64,000 bases of DNA from Candidatus Rhodoferax mariagerensis (lineage in GTDB: Bacteria; Pseudomonadota; Gammaproteobacteria; Burkholderiales; Burkholderiaceae_C). The DNA is taken from NCBI GenBank assembly GCA_016719055.1, contig JADKAW010000038.1, positions 338,548-402,547 of the forward strand, read 5' to 3'. Shown here one piece after another: positions 7,865 through 19,164 of the stretch. Below the pieces are notes generated by a model. The model saw only the letters and a list, made by a program, of their open reading frames with translations, made no database searches and had not been told where the DNA came from. Position numbers and translations under genes: made by a program. The stretch's first letter is position 1. Each line of letters opens with the position of its first letter.

Positions 7865-8736
7865 GCCCTACCCCTCCACGCGACAAGTTCATTGGCAACC
7901 AGGGCACCAATTACCAGCGCCCCACCCACAAAAACATCCTGGCCCGGCACCTCGCCCGCACCAAACCAGGCCAGCAAAATGCCAAAAATCACCTCCAGCA
8001 AACCCAGCAGCGCCACCTCTGGGGCTTTAAGCACCCTGGTGCACATGACCACCAGCACACATGGAATGGCCAGTTGCACCAAACCCAGGCCAAACAGCAA
8101 CGCCACATCATGGCCGGAGGCCTGAAACGGCCAGGCCAAGGGCAGGGTCATCATCGACGACAGCACCCCACCAATCAACACCGCCGGCATCAGGTCGACA
8201 TCGCGGCCTTGAGCATGCGCGTGTTGCGTCACGGTCCAGTTCGCAGCACCAGAAATGGGTACACACAGCGCAATCAGCGTGCCTGCCAGGCTGATGCCTT
8301 GCCCAAGCTGGCTGGCGTACATGTACGCGATACCAAAACCGGCCACCCCAATAGCCATCCAGGTGCGAAGCGCAATTCGGTGGCCAATAAAGACGCGTGC
8401 CGCGATTGCCGTGAACAAAGGCGACAGCGCCAGTGTCACCAGCACATTGGCCACCGTGGTCAGCATGATCGCCAGCATGAAAAAAGTGAACATGCCTGAC
8501 CAACACAAGCCAGATACCCACAAGGCCACCCCACCATGGCGCATGCGGCTGAACACATCCTTGCCCCGCACCAGCGGCAAGATCACCATCAGGCACAGCA
8601 CGGTGAAAAAGCTGCGCCAGAAAGTGACTTCAAAACGCTGCGCATGTTCCAGATGGCGCGTCACCACGCCAGCGGTTGACCACATCAGGGTCACAGCAAC
8701 CATCGTCAAAACGGCCTGGTTGTGACTGAGCTTCAT
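7861..8736 (-). CDS. EamA/DMT family transporter
   Basis: A 291-residue integral membrane protein with about ten hydrophobic helices in two EamA halves. It starts MKLSHNQAVLTMVAVTLMWS, has the TAGVVTRHLE motif of the first half and a second half from about residue 150. EamA proteins export metabolites or amino acids; the substrate is unknown. I chose the ATG at 8736: an upstream in-frame start adds eleven residues unlike the family. It forms an operon with the CoA hydrolase through a 4-bp overlap. Confidence 0.85.
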   Translation of the reverse strand: MKLSHNQAVLTMVAVTLMWSTAGVVTRHLEHAQRFEVTFWRSFFTVLCLMVILPLVRGKDVFSRMRHGGVALWVSGLCWSGMFTFFMLAIMLTTVANVLVTLALSPLFTAIAARVFIGHRIALRTWMAIGVAGFGIAYMYASQLGQGISLAGTLIALCVPISGAANWTVTQHAHAQGRDVDLMPAVLIGGVLSSMMTLPLAWPFQASGHDVALLFGLGLVQLAIPCVLVVMCTRVLKAPEVALLGLLEVIFGILLAWFGAGEVPGQDVFVGGALVIGALVANELVAWRGRA

Positions 8737-8807
8737 GATTGAACGACCATTGCAAGGGCGCTGGCACAAGCAAATACCTGGCCAATCGTCATTGGCATGG
8801 TCACCCC

Positions 8808-10630
<1,823 letters not shown>

Positions 10631-10634
<4 letters not shown>

Positions 10635-11791
10635 GGTTCACTTTCTAAATGGATTTGGACAGGACTTGTTGGCTCGCTCGGGTCCCGTCTTGGCTTGGTA
10701 CTTTGCACGGTAAGATGATTCATCTGTTCAATTTCGATCGGGCTCAGCAGTCGTCCAGGTATTAACTCTGTGGCTGTCACATGGGCTGTTCCTAACAAGG
10801 TCTGCCCTTGTGACCCATAAACGGCCACTTGCGACGCATCTGGCCAGGAACCCCGACGACGCAAGCCGCTCATAAAACGTGCTGCATTGTCGCCGTCAAG
10901 TGTGATGACCGTGTGACCCGCCAAAAGAGACGCCACAGGCAATAGAAGCGCCAGTCGTTCTTCCTCCGACATGGCTTCCAAAGCTCCCAGAGTGACACAC
11001 TGTGATGCTGTAAAGCCGCCAGTTTCAATGCGGCGCAATGCGCTCAAGTGAGCGCCACAACCCAACGCCTCGCCAACATCTTCACCCAAAGTTCGGATGT
11101 AAGTGCCTTTGCTGCATTTTACTATCATATCGATAGCTGTCCACGCAATATCAGTCTGGGCTAAGCGCATATTTAGCTCATAAATGGTGACCTGACGGGT
11201 GTCTCGGGCGACTTCAATACCGGCCCGAGCGTATTCATAAAGGGCCTTGCCACCCTTTTTCAGCGCGCTGTGCATCGGGGGCAATTGACGGATGGGGCCG
11301 GTGAACTGGCCCGTAACACGCGCCACATCGTCGGGCGATACCACGACTGGCCTTGTCTGAATCACCTCACCTTCGGCATCACCAGTGCTGGTTTTCTGAC
11401 CGAGCCGCAGCGTTGCTTCATAAGTCTTGTCGGCATCAAGTTGCAACTGGCTGAACTTGGTGGCAGCGCCGAAACACAGGGGCAAAACGCCACTGGCCAG
11501 GGGGTCGAGTGTGCCCGTGTGGCCGGCTTTTTCGGCGCGCAGCAACCATTTGACCTTTTGCAACACGTCATTGCTTGACCAGCCCAGTGGCTTGTCGAGC
11601 AACAACACCCCATGCACGGGGCGCCTGGGGACCTTGCCCCTAAGCTTGATCACTTCGTGGTCGTCGCTGGACAGGCCTCCATCTGAGCTGGCGACTCTTC
11701 CTGCCGTCTTGATCTGCGCAGGCAGATCAAGAGACGCGGCACTCAGCCCCAAGGGGGCCTTCGCACCTTGGGGCGGCCCGGCGTTGCTCAC
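10631..11791 (-). CDS. truB: tRNA pseudouridine(55) synthase
   Basis: Makes pseudouridine 55 in the T-loop of tRNAs. The core begins at about residue 58 (RPVHGVLLLDKPLGWSSND), and the catalytic Asp is in HTGTLDPLASG (Asp96 here). KCSKGTYIRTLGEDVG is also visible. The 386 residues are long for the family because of about 50 extra N-terminal residues. These are encoded by a GC-rich palindromic stretch (11743-11785) and start with GTG two bases after the rbfA stop. A GTG at about codon 47 is an alternative start. A diverged copy of the dispersed repeat (11121-11170) lies in frame just before KCSKG. Confidence 0.93.
11121..11170 (+). repeat. dispersed palindromic repeat, copy 3 (inside truB)
   Basis: Diverged copy with ACTATCATATCGATAGCTGT, GCAATAT and GGGCTAAGCGC. 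It aligns base by base with copy 2 over the ATAGT and AGCTA blocks. On the truB strand it encodes RLAQTDIAWTAIDMI. Confidence 0.5.
11743..11785. repeat. GC-rich palindrome at the truB start
   Basis: CCCCAAGG and CCTTGGGG form an 8-bp stem around a short loop, followed by CGGCCCGGCG. Similar palindromes are, from memory, frequent between genes in Comamonadaceae. Here it falls inside the annotated N-terminus of truB and just downstream of the rbfA stop. Confidence 0.55.
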
Positions 11792-11793
11792 GT

Positions 11794-12162
11794 TTAGTCT
11801 TCTTTGGCTCGGGAGGCCACGGCACGCGCAATCAGCGCGTTCATGTCGGCCGCGCGCTCCGGGGTCTGGTCGTAAACAAAATGCAGGGTGGGCACGGTGT
11901 GAATGTGCAGCCGCTTGAACATCCCAGCCCGTAAAAACCCGGCGGCCTGATTCAGACCCTCGGTGCAGGCTTTCACATCGCCCACCAGCAAGCTGAAAAA
12001 AACCTTGGCGTGTGCGTAATCAGGCGTGACCTCGACCCCCTGAATCGTCACCATGCCCACACGCGGGTCTTTCAGCTCTCGCGCGATCAACTCGGTCAGA
12101 TCACGCTGGATCTGATCGGCGACCTTGAAGGCACGGTTGGGTGTGGCAGATTTCTTAGGCAC
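11794..12162 (-). CDS. rbfA: ribosome-binding factor A
   Basis: A 122-residue KH-like protein that binds 16S helix 1 and helps 30S maturation. Visible are NRAFKVADQIQRDLTELIAR, ELKDPRVGMVTIQGVEVTPD, AKVFFSLLVGD and HTVPTLHFVYDQTPERAADM. It lies between infB and truB in the conserved operon; the next start is 2 bp after its stop. Confidence 0.96.
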   Translation of the reverse strand: MPKKSATPNRAFKVADQIQRDLTELIARELKDPRVGMVTIQGVEVTPDYAHAKVFFSLLVGDVKACTEGLNQAAGFLRAGMFKRLHIHTVPTLHFVYDQTPERAADMNALIARAVASRAKED

Positions 12163-12201
12163 GGGCTAAAGTCCTGGGACATGCAATGGCGTCAACGAGC
12201 A

Positions 12202-15144
12202 TCAAAGGGTGCGGGCCACTTCGCGGATTTCAAAGAATTCCAGCACGTCACCCTCTTGGATGTCGTTGTAATTCTTGATGTTCAGGCCGCAATCAAAGCC
12301 TTCGCGCACTTCCTTGGCATCATCCTTGAAACGCTTGAGCGAATCGAGCTCGCCGGTGTACACCACTGTGTTCTGACGCAACAAACGCAAGCGGGCGGTG
12401 CGGCGGACAACGCCCGAGGTGACCATACAACCGGCAATCGAGCCAATCTTGGAGACCTTGAAAATTTGGCGGATTTCGGCCGTGCCAATAATTTCTTCTT
12501 TCTTGTCGGGGGTCAGCATGCCTGACATGGCCAGTTTGAGATCGTCCACCGCGTCATAAATAATGTCGTAGTAACGAATATCGACGCCGTTGTTTTCAGC
12601 CAGCTTGCGCGCACCCGCATCAGCCCGGGTGTTGAAGCCGATGATGACCGCCTTGGCAGCAATGGCCAGATTCACATCCGACTCGCTGATACCGCCCACG
12701 GCGGTGTAAACCATCTGAACCTTGACTTCGTCGGTCGACAGCTTGAGCAGGGACTGCGCCAGCGCTTCCTGCGAACCCTGCACGTCGGCCTTGACGATGA
12801 TCGGCACCATCTTGACTTCACCAGCCGTCATGTCCGTGAACATGTTCTCCAGCTTGGCCGCCTGCTGTTTGGCCAGCTTGGTATGGCGGAACTTGCCGGC
12901 GCGGTAAGTGGCAATTTCACGGGCGCGACGCTCGTCGGCCAACACCATGAACTCGTCGCCAGCCTGTGGCACCTCGGTCAGACCCTGAATCTCGACCGGA
13001 ATTGACGGACCGGCGGTCTTGATGGTCTTGCCGTTTTCGTCCAGCATGGCGCGTACCCGGCCAAAGGTCTGGCCGGCCAGCACCACGTCACCGGCTTTCA
13101 GCGTACCGCTTTGCACCAGCACGGTAGCGACTGGGCCTCGACCCTTGTCAAGCTGAGCTTCGATCACCAGGCCCTTGGCCATGGCATCAACCGGTGCCTT
13201 GAGCTCCAGCACCTCGGCTTGCAGCAGCACCTGCTCCAACAGTTCATCAATGCCTTTACCGGATTTGGATGAAACCGACACAAAAGGCGAGCTTCCGCCA
13301 AATTCTTCAGGAATCACCTCTTCAACCACCAACTCGTTTTTAACGCGTTCAGCGTTGGCATCGGGTTTGTCAATCTTGGTAATGGCCACCACAATCGGCA
13401 CCCCAGCAGCCTTGGCGTGTTTGATGGCTTCCCGGGTTTGCGGCATAACGCCGTCATCAGCCGCCACCACAAGAATCACGATGTCGGTGGCCTGCGCACC
13501 CCGCGCACGCATCGCGGTGAAAGCCTCGTGGCCGGGAGTGTCCAGAAAAGACACCACACCGCGTTCTGTTTTGACGTGGTAGGCACCAATATGCTGGGTG
13601 ATGCCTCCCGCCTCGCCCGAAGCCACCTTAGTGCGGCGAATGTAATCCAGCAGCGAGGTCTTGCCGTGATCCACGTGACCCATAACGGTGACCACCGGTG
13701 CACGTGGCAGGGATTCAGATTGCTGCTGTTGCACTTCATCGTCGGTAAAGGCTTCTGGATCATCCAGCGCCGCCACAATGGCTTTGTGTCCCATTTCTTC
13801 CACCAAAATCATGGCGGTGTCCTGGTCCAGCGGCTGGTTGATGGTGACCATCTGGCCCAGTTTCATCAGGTGTTTGATCACTTCTGACGCCTTGACCGCC
13901 ATCTTGTGGGCCAGTTCGGCCACCGTGATGGTTTCTGGCACGTGCACTTCAAGCACGCGTGCTTCCACCGGCGCCGGCTGTGCATGGTGATCATCGCGAT
14001 CACGGTCGTTGCTGCCGCGTTTGCCGCGCGGTCCGCCACGCCAGTTGCTGCCTCGCCCGGCACCAGCGCCGGTGTCACCACGGGTTGGAATGCCTTTCTT
14101 TTTGGCCGGATCACCAGCCCAACTGCTGGACAATTTGGCTGATTTGACTTCTTTACCGGCCCCGGCTGCTGCGCCTGTGGCAGCCGCTGCAGCAGTCGGC
14201 TTCGCCGCCGGACTGCCCGCAGGTTTATGCAAGGTTCCCTTGATGCCGGCCTTGGCTGCATCAGTCGCCTCGGGTTTAGGTTCCTCGACTTTTTTGGGTG
14301 CCACTTTTTTGCCCGGCTGTGACATCATCAACCGAATGGCCGCTGCCTCGGCCTCGGCCTTGCGCCGGCGCTCGGTCAGGTCAACGGCCCGCGCCTGTTC
14401 TTCTTCACCACGCGATTTTGATTCCGCTGCCGCTTTTTCCTGGGCCTGGGCCCGTGCCTTCAGTTCAGCCGCAACCTTGTCAGCCGCTTCTTTCTCAGCA
14501 AGTCGCTTGGCAGCCAGCGCATCGCTTTGACTTTTAGCATCTGGCAATTCTTTGGGCAGGCTTTCATGATGCGCGGCGGCTCGGGCTTGCTGCTGCGCGG
14601 CCATGGCATGCGCCTGGGCCGCCGCTTCAGTCGCTGCGATTTCGGTCGCCTTTCGGGCCTCATCCTGTACCTCGCGCTGACGCCGGCGCTCTGCCAGTTC
14701 TTCTTCCTGCCGACGAATCAGCTCTGCCTGACGACGTGCATCTTCTTCGCGACGCGCCAATTCAGCGTGATCGATGACCGGTGTAGAGTCAACATCATGC
14801 TCATGCCCTTCGGAAGGCGCAGGCGCACCAACATCCTGCCCGTCATCACGACGCACAAACGTTCGCTTCTTGCGCACTTCAACCTGTATTGTTCGCGCTT
14901 TGCCAGTGGCATCCGCCTGCTTGATTTCAGTGGTGGATTTCTTCATCAGCGTAATCTTCCTACGCTCAGCCGAAAAAGTACCGTGTGCATTTTGCAAATA
15001 GCTCAGCAGATGCTGCTTGTCGGAATCTGTCAAGGTGTCGCCAGCGGCAGATTTGGCAACACCGGCCGACTTCAGTTGCTCTAACAACGTGTCGGTTGAT
15101 TTTTTGAGTTCACTGGCAAACTCGGCGACGGTCATACTGGACAT
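12202..15144 (-). CDS. infB: translation initiation factor IF-2
   Basis: Brings fMet-tRNA to the 30S subunit. The protein has 980 residues from the chosen ATG at 15144 (MSSMTVAEFASELKKSTDTL), which begins the IF-2 N-terminal domain; an upstream in-frame start adds 17 unlikely residues. A long Ala/Glu/Lys/Arg-rich helical linker covers roughly residues 100-390. The G domain near residue 490 has MGHVDHGKTSLLDYIRRTK, GGITQHIGAYHV, DTPGHEAFTAMRARGAQ and AITKIDKPDAN. Domains II to IV follow, ending EGDVLEFFEIREVARTL. Between nusA and rbfA as in most proteobacteria. Confidence 0.97.
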   Translation of the reverse strand: MSSMTVAEFASELKKSTDTLLEQLKSAGVAKSAAGDTLTDSDKQHLLSYLQNAHGTFSAERRKITLMKKSTTEIKQADATGKARTIQVEVRKKRTFVRRDDGQDVGAPAPSEGHEHDVDSTPVIDHAELARREEDARRQAELIRRQEEELAERRRQREVQDEARKATEIAATEAAAQAHAMAAQQQARAAAHHESLPKELPDAKSQSDALAAKRLAEKEAADKVAAELKARAQAQEKAAAESKSRGEEEQARAVDLTERRRKAEAEAAAIRLMMSQPGKKVAPKKVEEPKPEATDAAKAGIKGTLHKPAGSPAAKPTAAAAATGAAAGAGKEVKSAKLSSSWAGDPAKKKGIPTRGDTGAGAGRGSNWRGGPRGKRGSNDRDRDDHHAQPAPVEARVLEVHVPETITVAELAHKMAVKASEVIKHLMKLGQMVTINQPLDQDTAMILVEEMGHKAIVAALDDPEAFTDDEVQQQQSESLPRAPVVTVMGHVDHGKTSLLDYIRRTKVASGEAGGITQHIGAYHVKTERGVVSFLDTPGHEAFTAMRARGAQATDIVILVVAADDGVMPQTREAIKHAKAAGVPIVVAITKIDKPDANAERVKNELVVEEVIPEEFGGSSPFVSVSSKSGKGIDELLEQVLLQAEVLELKAPVDAMAKGLVIEAQLDKGRGPVATVLVQSGTLKAGDVVLAGQTFGRVRAMLDENGKTIKTAGPSIPVEIQGLTEVPQAGDEFMVLADERRAREIATYRAGKFRHTKLAKQQAAKLENMFTDMTAGEVKMVPIIVKADVQGSQEALAQSLLKLSTDEVKVQMVYTAVGGISESDVNLAIAAKAVIIGFNTRADAGARKLAENNGVDIRYYDIIYDAVDDLKLAMSGMLTPDKKEEIIGTAEIRQIFKVSKIGSIAGCMVTSGVVRRTARLRLLRQNTVVYTGELDSLKRFKDDAKEVREGFDCGLNIKNYNDIQEGDVLEFFEIREVARTL

Positions 15145-15229
15145 TTTTGAGTAACCTTTAGTTTCGGCTGGGCAAGCCCGCAGGGCTGTTCCCAACCTTT
15201 ACTGAATCTTCGAATTCATAACATTAACT

Positions 15230-16726
15230 TTACGCTTGTACAGCAGCGTCACCGGCAAACCAGTGAGCACGCGCCTTCATGATCAAGGATGTTGCATCGT
15301 CTGCAGACTGGCCTGTGATCTCGGTGAGTTCATCGACGGCCAGATCGGCCAGATCGTCGAGGGTGTTGATGCCGTTGTCGGCAAGCTGGCTGATCAACTC
15401 GGCAGTCATTCCCTCGACGTCACGCAACTCCAGGGCGATCTCTACGACGCTTTCTTCATTGGCGATTTCCATGGTCAACAGCGCGTCTTTGGCGCGGGTG
15501 CGCAGTTCATTGACCGTTTCTTCGTCAAAGCTCTCAATTTCGAGCATTTCCTCCAGCGGCACATAGGCAACCTGCTCCAGGCTGATGAAACCTTCGGCAA
15601 TCAGCAGGTCGGCGATTTCCTCATCAACATCAAGTTTTTCCATGAACAACGCTCGGCTGGCATCGACTTCACCGGCCTGCTTTTCGGCGGATTCGGCGGC
15701 ATCCAGAATGTTGATCTTCCAGCCGGTCAACTCGGCTGCAAGACGCACATTCTGGCCACCTCGGCCAATGGCAATCGCCAGGTTTTCCTCGTCCACCACG
15801 ACATCCATGGCGTGACGTTCTTCGTCCACCACGATGCTGCTGACATTGGCGGGTGCCAGGGCTCCAATCACAAACTGGGCCGGGTCCTCGCTCCACAGCA
15901 CAATGTCGACCCGTTCACCGGCGAGCTCGTTGGTGACACCGTTGACACGGGTTCCGCGCACACCGACACAGGTGCCGATCGGGTCAACGCGCTTGTCGTG
16001 CGACAGCACCGCGATTTTGGCACGCGAACCCGCATCACGGGCACAGGATTTGATCTCCAGCAGGCCCTGCTCAATCTCAGGCACCTCATTGCGGAACAGT
16101 TCGACCATGAACTCAGGGGCCGAACGCGACAGCACAATGGGTGCACCGCGCAGGGTCAGGTCCACCTCCATGATCATGGCGCGAACCCGGTCACCGGTTC
16201 GGAAATTTTCCTTGGGAATCATTTCGCCGCGTCGCAGGCGGCCTTCCACGCGCCCCGACTCGACGATCAGATCGCCTTTGTCCATGCGCTTGACGGTGCC
16301 TACAAAAATCTTGTCGCCACGCGACATGAAGTCATTGAGCAGCATTTCGCGCTCAGCGTCACGAATTTTTTGCAAAATGACCTGCTTGGCCGCCATGGCA
16401 CCGATACGGCCAATCGGCAGCGACTCGATGGTTTCCTCGATGTACTCGTCGACCTCAATGTCAGGAATCTGCTCCAGCGCTTCAAACAGCAAGATTTCCT
16501 GGTCGGGCAACTGCAAGCCGGCCTCATCGGGCACGACGTGCCAGCGGCGGAAAGTTTCGTAGACACCTGTGTCGCGATTCAACGACACCCGGATGTCCAC
16601 ATCGCCTGGGTAAAACTTTTTGGTTGCTTGAGCCAGGGCTGCTTCAACCGCACCAAACACCACGTCACGCTCGACGTTTTTCTCGCGTGAGATGGCGTCC
16701 ACCAACATTAACATTTCGCGATTCAT
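15230..16726 (-). CDS. nusA: transcription termination/antitermination protein NusA
   Basis: Binds RNA polymerase and controls pausing, termination and antitermination. 498 residues from the ATG at 16726 (MNREMLMLVDAISREKNVER). In order: the N-terminal polymerase-binding domain, an S1 domain (about 135-200), and two KH domains with SRAKIAVLSHDKRVDPIG and AIGRGGQNVRLAAELTGW. Two C-terminal acidic helical repeats follow (from about 360), as in other proteobacterial NusA. Second gene of the operon, 17 bp after rimP. Confidence 0.96.
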   Translation of the reverse strand: MNREMLMLVDAISREKNVERDVVFGAVEAALAQATKKFYPGDVDIRVSLNRDTGVYETFRRWHVVPDEAGLQLPDQEILLFEALEQIPDIEVDEYIEETIESLPIGRIGAMAAKQVILQKIRDAEREMLLNDFMSRGDKIFVGTVKRMDKGDLIVESGRVEGRLRRGEMIPKENFRTGDRVRAMIMEVDLTLRGAPIVLSRSAPEFMVELFRNEVPEIEQGLLEIKSCARDAGSRAKIAVLSHDKRVDPIGTCVGVRGTRVNGVTNELAGERVDIVLWSEDPAQFVIGALAPANVSSIVVDEERHAMDVVVDEENLAIAIGRGGQNVRLAAELTGWKINILDAAESAEKQAGEVDASRALFMEKLDVDEEIADLLIAEGFISLEQVAYVPLEEMLEIESFDEETVNELRTRAKDALLTMEIANEESVVEIALELRDVEGMTAELISQLADNGINTLDDLADLAVDELTEITGQSADDATSLIMKARAHWFAGDAAVQA

Positions 16727-16743
16727 GCCATGACTCTCCTGTT

Positions 16744-17385
16744 TCAATTCAATTCAAATGTGTCGTTCGAAGCTTCGCTGGCGAGACCACTATGGCCTCG
16801 ACCCTTGAAGCTCACGATCGGTGCCAGACGTGCCTCCTTAAGTTCACTCAAGGCAAAGCCCAGGGCTTGCACCGGTGCTGGCGGGCGCTTTTTACTGATT
16901 TTTGCGCCGGGCTTCACCTCCGGTTCATCGCGCCAGACAATTTGCCAGCCTGGCGATTGCACGGCTAAATCAAGCTCTGTGGCTGGCCCAACTTGCTCCA
17001 GCACACCCCGAAATTTTTTGCGGTTGGCACTGACCTGGCCAACTGCTGCCGCACCTAGAGGGGCTTTCAGGGTGATGTCAATCACCTGCCCGACAAAGCG
17101 CTCAAAATCCTGCTGGTGCCGCAGGGGCCGGTCGATGCCGGGTGAGGAGACCTCCAGCCGGCGATAATCCACTGCATCCACCTCCAAGGCAAACTGCAAC
17201 TGCCGCGTCACTTTTTCACAGTCTTCCACGGTCACAAATTGTTCGGCCGCAGGCGCAAGACGTGGTGTGGGCACCCAGGGCAAATCGATGGTGATGCGCA
17301 ACAGACCTCCGGCGGAACGCTCAATCTCCACCAGGTCATAACCCAAGCCCGCTACCGTTTGTTCGACAATTTCCTTCAACGCCAC
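16744..17385 (-). CDS. rimP: ribosome maturation factor RimP
   Basis: Needed for early 30S assembly. The N-terminal domain has VEQTVAGLGYDLVEIERS, GLLRITIDLPWV and TVEDCEKVTRQLQFALEVDA. The family motif RRLEVSSPGIDRPLRHQQDF is intact, and an Sm-like C-terminal domain follows. 213 residues is somewhat longer than E. coli RimP (about 150) owing to an insert after the first strand and a longer tail. First gene of the operon that continues to typA; a terminator separates it from the yej genes upstream. Confidence 0.94.
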   Translation of the reverse strand: MALKEIVEQTVAGLGYDLVEIERSAGGLLRITIDLPWVPTPRLAPAAEQFVTVEDCEKVTRQLQFALEVDAVDYRRLEVSSPGIDRPLRHQQDFERFVGQVIDITLKAPLGAAAVGQVSANRKKFRGVLEQVGPATELDLAVQSPGWQIVWRDEPEVKPGAKISKKRPPAPVQALGFALSELKEARLAPIVSFKGRGHSGLASEASNDTFELN

Positions 17386-17431
17386 CGCATCCCCTGCTGT
17401 AAATAGTCAATCCGTGCAAAAACAAACGACC

Positions 17432-17463
17432 AAAAAAAACGGGCGGAAGTGACTCGCCCGTTT
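17432..17463 (-). terminator. Rho-independent terminator after yejF
   Basis: On the minus strand AAACGGGCG and CGCCCGTTT pair over 9 bp around a 9-base loop and run into eight Ts. It lies 61 bp after the yejF stop and before rimP, so it should end the yej operon. Confidence 0.85.
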
Positions 17464-17523
17464 GGTCGTGAAGGCAGGATTGTACGCCAAAAAACCTGGC
17501 GATCACCCTTGATTTTGAAGGAT

Positions 17524-19164
17524 TTATCCAGCAGAACTGACCAAAACCCGGGTGTACGGATGACGGGGATGGTTCAGCACATCGTCCACGCTGCCAGACT
17601 CGACGACGACGCCCTGTTTCATCACCAGCACCTGGTGCGCCATGGCGCGAATCACGTCCACATCGTGGGTGATCAGGAGGTAACTCAAGGCCCGTTGCCG
17701 CTGAAGTCGTTGCAACAGGCTCAAGACCTGCTTTTGTACTGTCACATCCAGTGCACTGGTTGGCTCGTCCAGCAGCAAAATTTTAGGGTTGATGATCAGC
17801 GCCCGGGCCACCGCTAGGCGCTGGCGTTGCCCACCCGAGAACTCGTGGGGATAACGCCCCAGCAACCTCGACAATTCCTTAGCGTCGCCATCGGCCAGCC
17901 CAACGTCCTTAAGCGCCTCAATCACTCTCTGACGTCGCTCTGCCAAGCCCAGCGTTGGTTCATGCACGCCCAGCCCCTCACCGACAATTTCTTCCACTGT
18001 CATGCGCGGCGATAACGATGAGAAAGGGTCCTGAAACACCACCTGCACTTGCCGGCGCAGGGCTTTGTTTCGGGCTGCGTTCAGGCCCCAGGCCTGATCC
18101 GCAACTCGAAAGTCACCCGAAAACGGTAACAGCCCCAAGGCGGCCAGCGCCAGGGTCGACTTGCCTGAGCCAGACTCCCCCATGATGCCCAGGGTCTGTC
18201 CTGCCGGCAAGCTGAAATCTGCGCCTTGCACGGCGACAAATTCGCCGCGTTTGAACCAGCCGAGCACGCCCGGCAACGGCGTGGGATAGGTGACTCGCAA
18301 ACCTTTTGCCACCATCGCGGCAGGCAAAGTGCTGCTCAAAGCACTGTCCGAAGAAGGATCACGTTCAGGCTTGCTGGCAATCAGGCGTTGCGTATAGGGG
18401 TGTTGCGGCTGCGCAAACAGCGCCGGGGTGTTGCCCTGCTCCACGATGCGCCCTTGCTCCATGACAATGACCCGGCTGGCAAAGCGGCGCACCAGGTTGA
18501 GGTCGTGGGTAATCATCAGCACCGCCATGCCACGCTGCTGTTGCAACCGGTCCAGCAGGTCCAGAATCTGGCCGCGCAGGCTCACGTCCAGCGCCGTGGT
18601 GGGCTCATCGGCCAGCAGCAGTTTAGGTTTGCCCGCCAACGCCATGGCAATCATGGCACGCTGGCGCTGCCCTCCGCTGAGCTGATGCGGAAACGCCGCA
18701 AATCGACGCTGTGGCTCGTCAATGCCCGTCTCCGCTAACAAATCAATAGCTTCTTGCGCACACTGGACGGGGGCTACAGCCGTTTTTAACTGAATTACTT
18801 CAGCAATTTGCTGACCCACGCTCATCAGCGGGTTCAGGGCCGTCATCGGCTCCTGAAAAATCATCGCAATATCCTGACCCCGCACGGCTTGCAGTTCACG
18901 CTCCGGGAATGAGAGCAGGTCACGCCCGTCAAATGTCGCCTGACCGGTAATTTGTGCATTGGTGACAAGGCGCAGCAGGCTCAAGGCCGAAATCGTTTTG
19001 CCAGAACCTGACTCACCCACCATGGCCAGTTTTTCGCCGGATGCGATCAAAAAGTTGATGCCATGCACCACAGGCCGGCCGTCAAAACTGATCGTCAGGT
19101 CACGCACTGATAATAGCGGCGAGCCAGCTCCCACTGCAGCGAACCCAGCGGGCACAGCGCTCAT
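17524..19164 (-). CDS. yejF: peptide ABC transporter, double ATPase (YejF type)
   Basis: A 546-residue fusion of two ATP-binding domains. The first has GESGSGKTISALSLL, HQLSGGQRQRAMIAMALAG and LLLADEPTTALDVS. The second has GESGSGKSTLALAALGL, FSGGQRQRLAVARAL and LLLDEPTSALDVT. It powers the importer formed with YejB and YejE, and in enterobacteria the system takes up peptides such as microcin C. The stretch TAVAPVQCAQEAIDLL comes from a copy of the dispersed repeat (18744-18794). The start overlaps the yejE stop by 4 bp; it is the last gene of the operon. Confidence 0.95.
   Translation of the reverse strand: MSAVPAGFAAVGAGSPLLSVRDLTISFDGRPVVHGINFLIASGEKLAMVGESGSGKTISALSLLRLVTNAQITGQATFDGRDLLSFPERELQAVRGQDIAMIFQEPMTALNPLMSVGQQIAEVIQLKTAVAPVQCAQEAIDLLAETGIDEPQRRFAAFPHQLSGGQRQRAMIAMALAGKPKLLLADEPTTALDVSLRGQILDLLDRLQQQRGMAVLMITHDLNLVRRFASRVIVMEQGRIVEQGNTPALFAQPQHPYTQRLIASKPERDPSSDSALSSTLPAAMVAKGLRVTYPTPLPGVLGWFKRGEFVAVQGADFSLPAGQTLGIMGESGSGKSTLALAALGLLPFSGDFRVADQAWGLNAARNKALRRQVQVVFQDPFSSLSPRMTVEEIVGEGLGVHEPTLGLAERRQRVIEALKDVGLADGDAKELSRLLGRYPHEFSGGQRQRLAVARALIINPKILLLDEPTSALDVTVQKQVLSLLQRLQRQRALSYLLITHDVDVIRAMAHQVLVMKQGVVVESGSVDDVLNHPRHPYTRVLVSSAG
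18744..18794 (+). repeat. dispersed palindromic repeat, copy 4 (inside yejF)
   Basis: Landmarks on the plus strand are AATAGCTTCTTGCGCACA, GGGGGCTACAGCC and TTTTTAACTG. On the yejF strand it is in reverse orientation, reading VAPVQCAQEAID, in the same frame as the copies in tupA, nadE and truB. Confidence 0.65.

Noticed and set aside
15145..15195. Longer infB reading from 15195
   Set aside because: Adds 17 residues not found in IF-2; the ATG at 15144 gives the standard N-terminal domain.
15236..16690. 484-codon open frame opposite nusA
   Set aside because: Antisense shadow of nusA without recognisable features.
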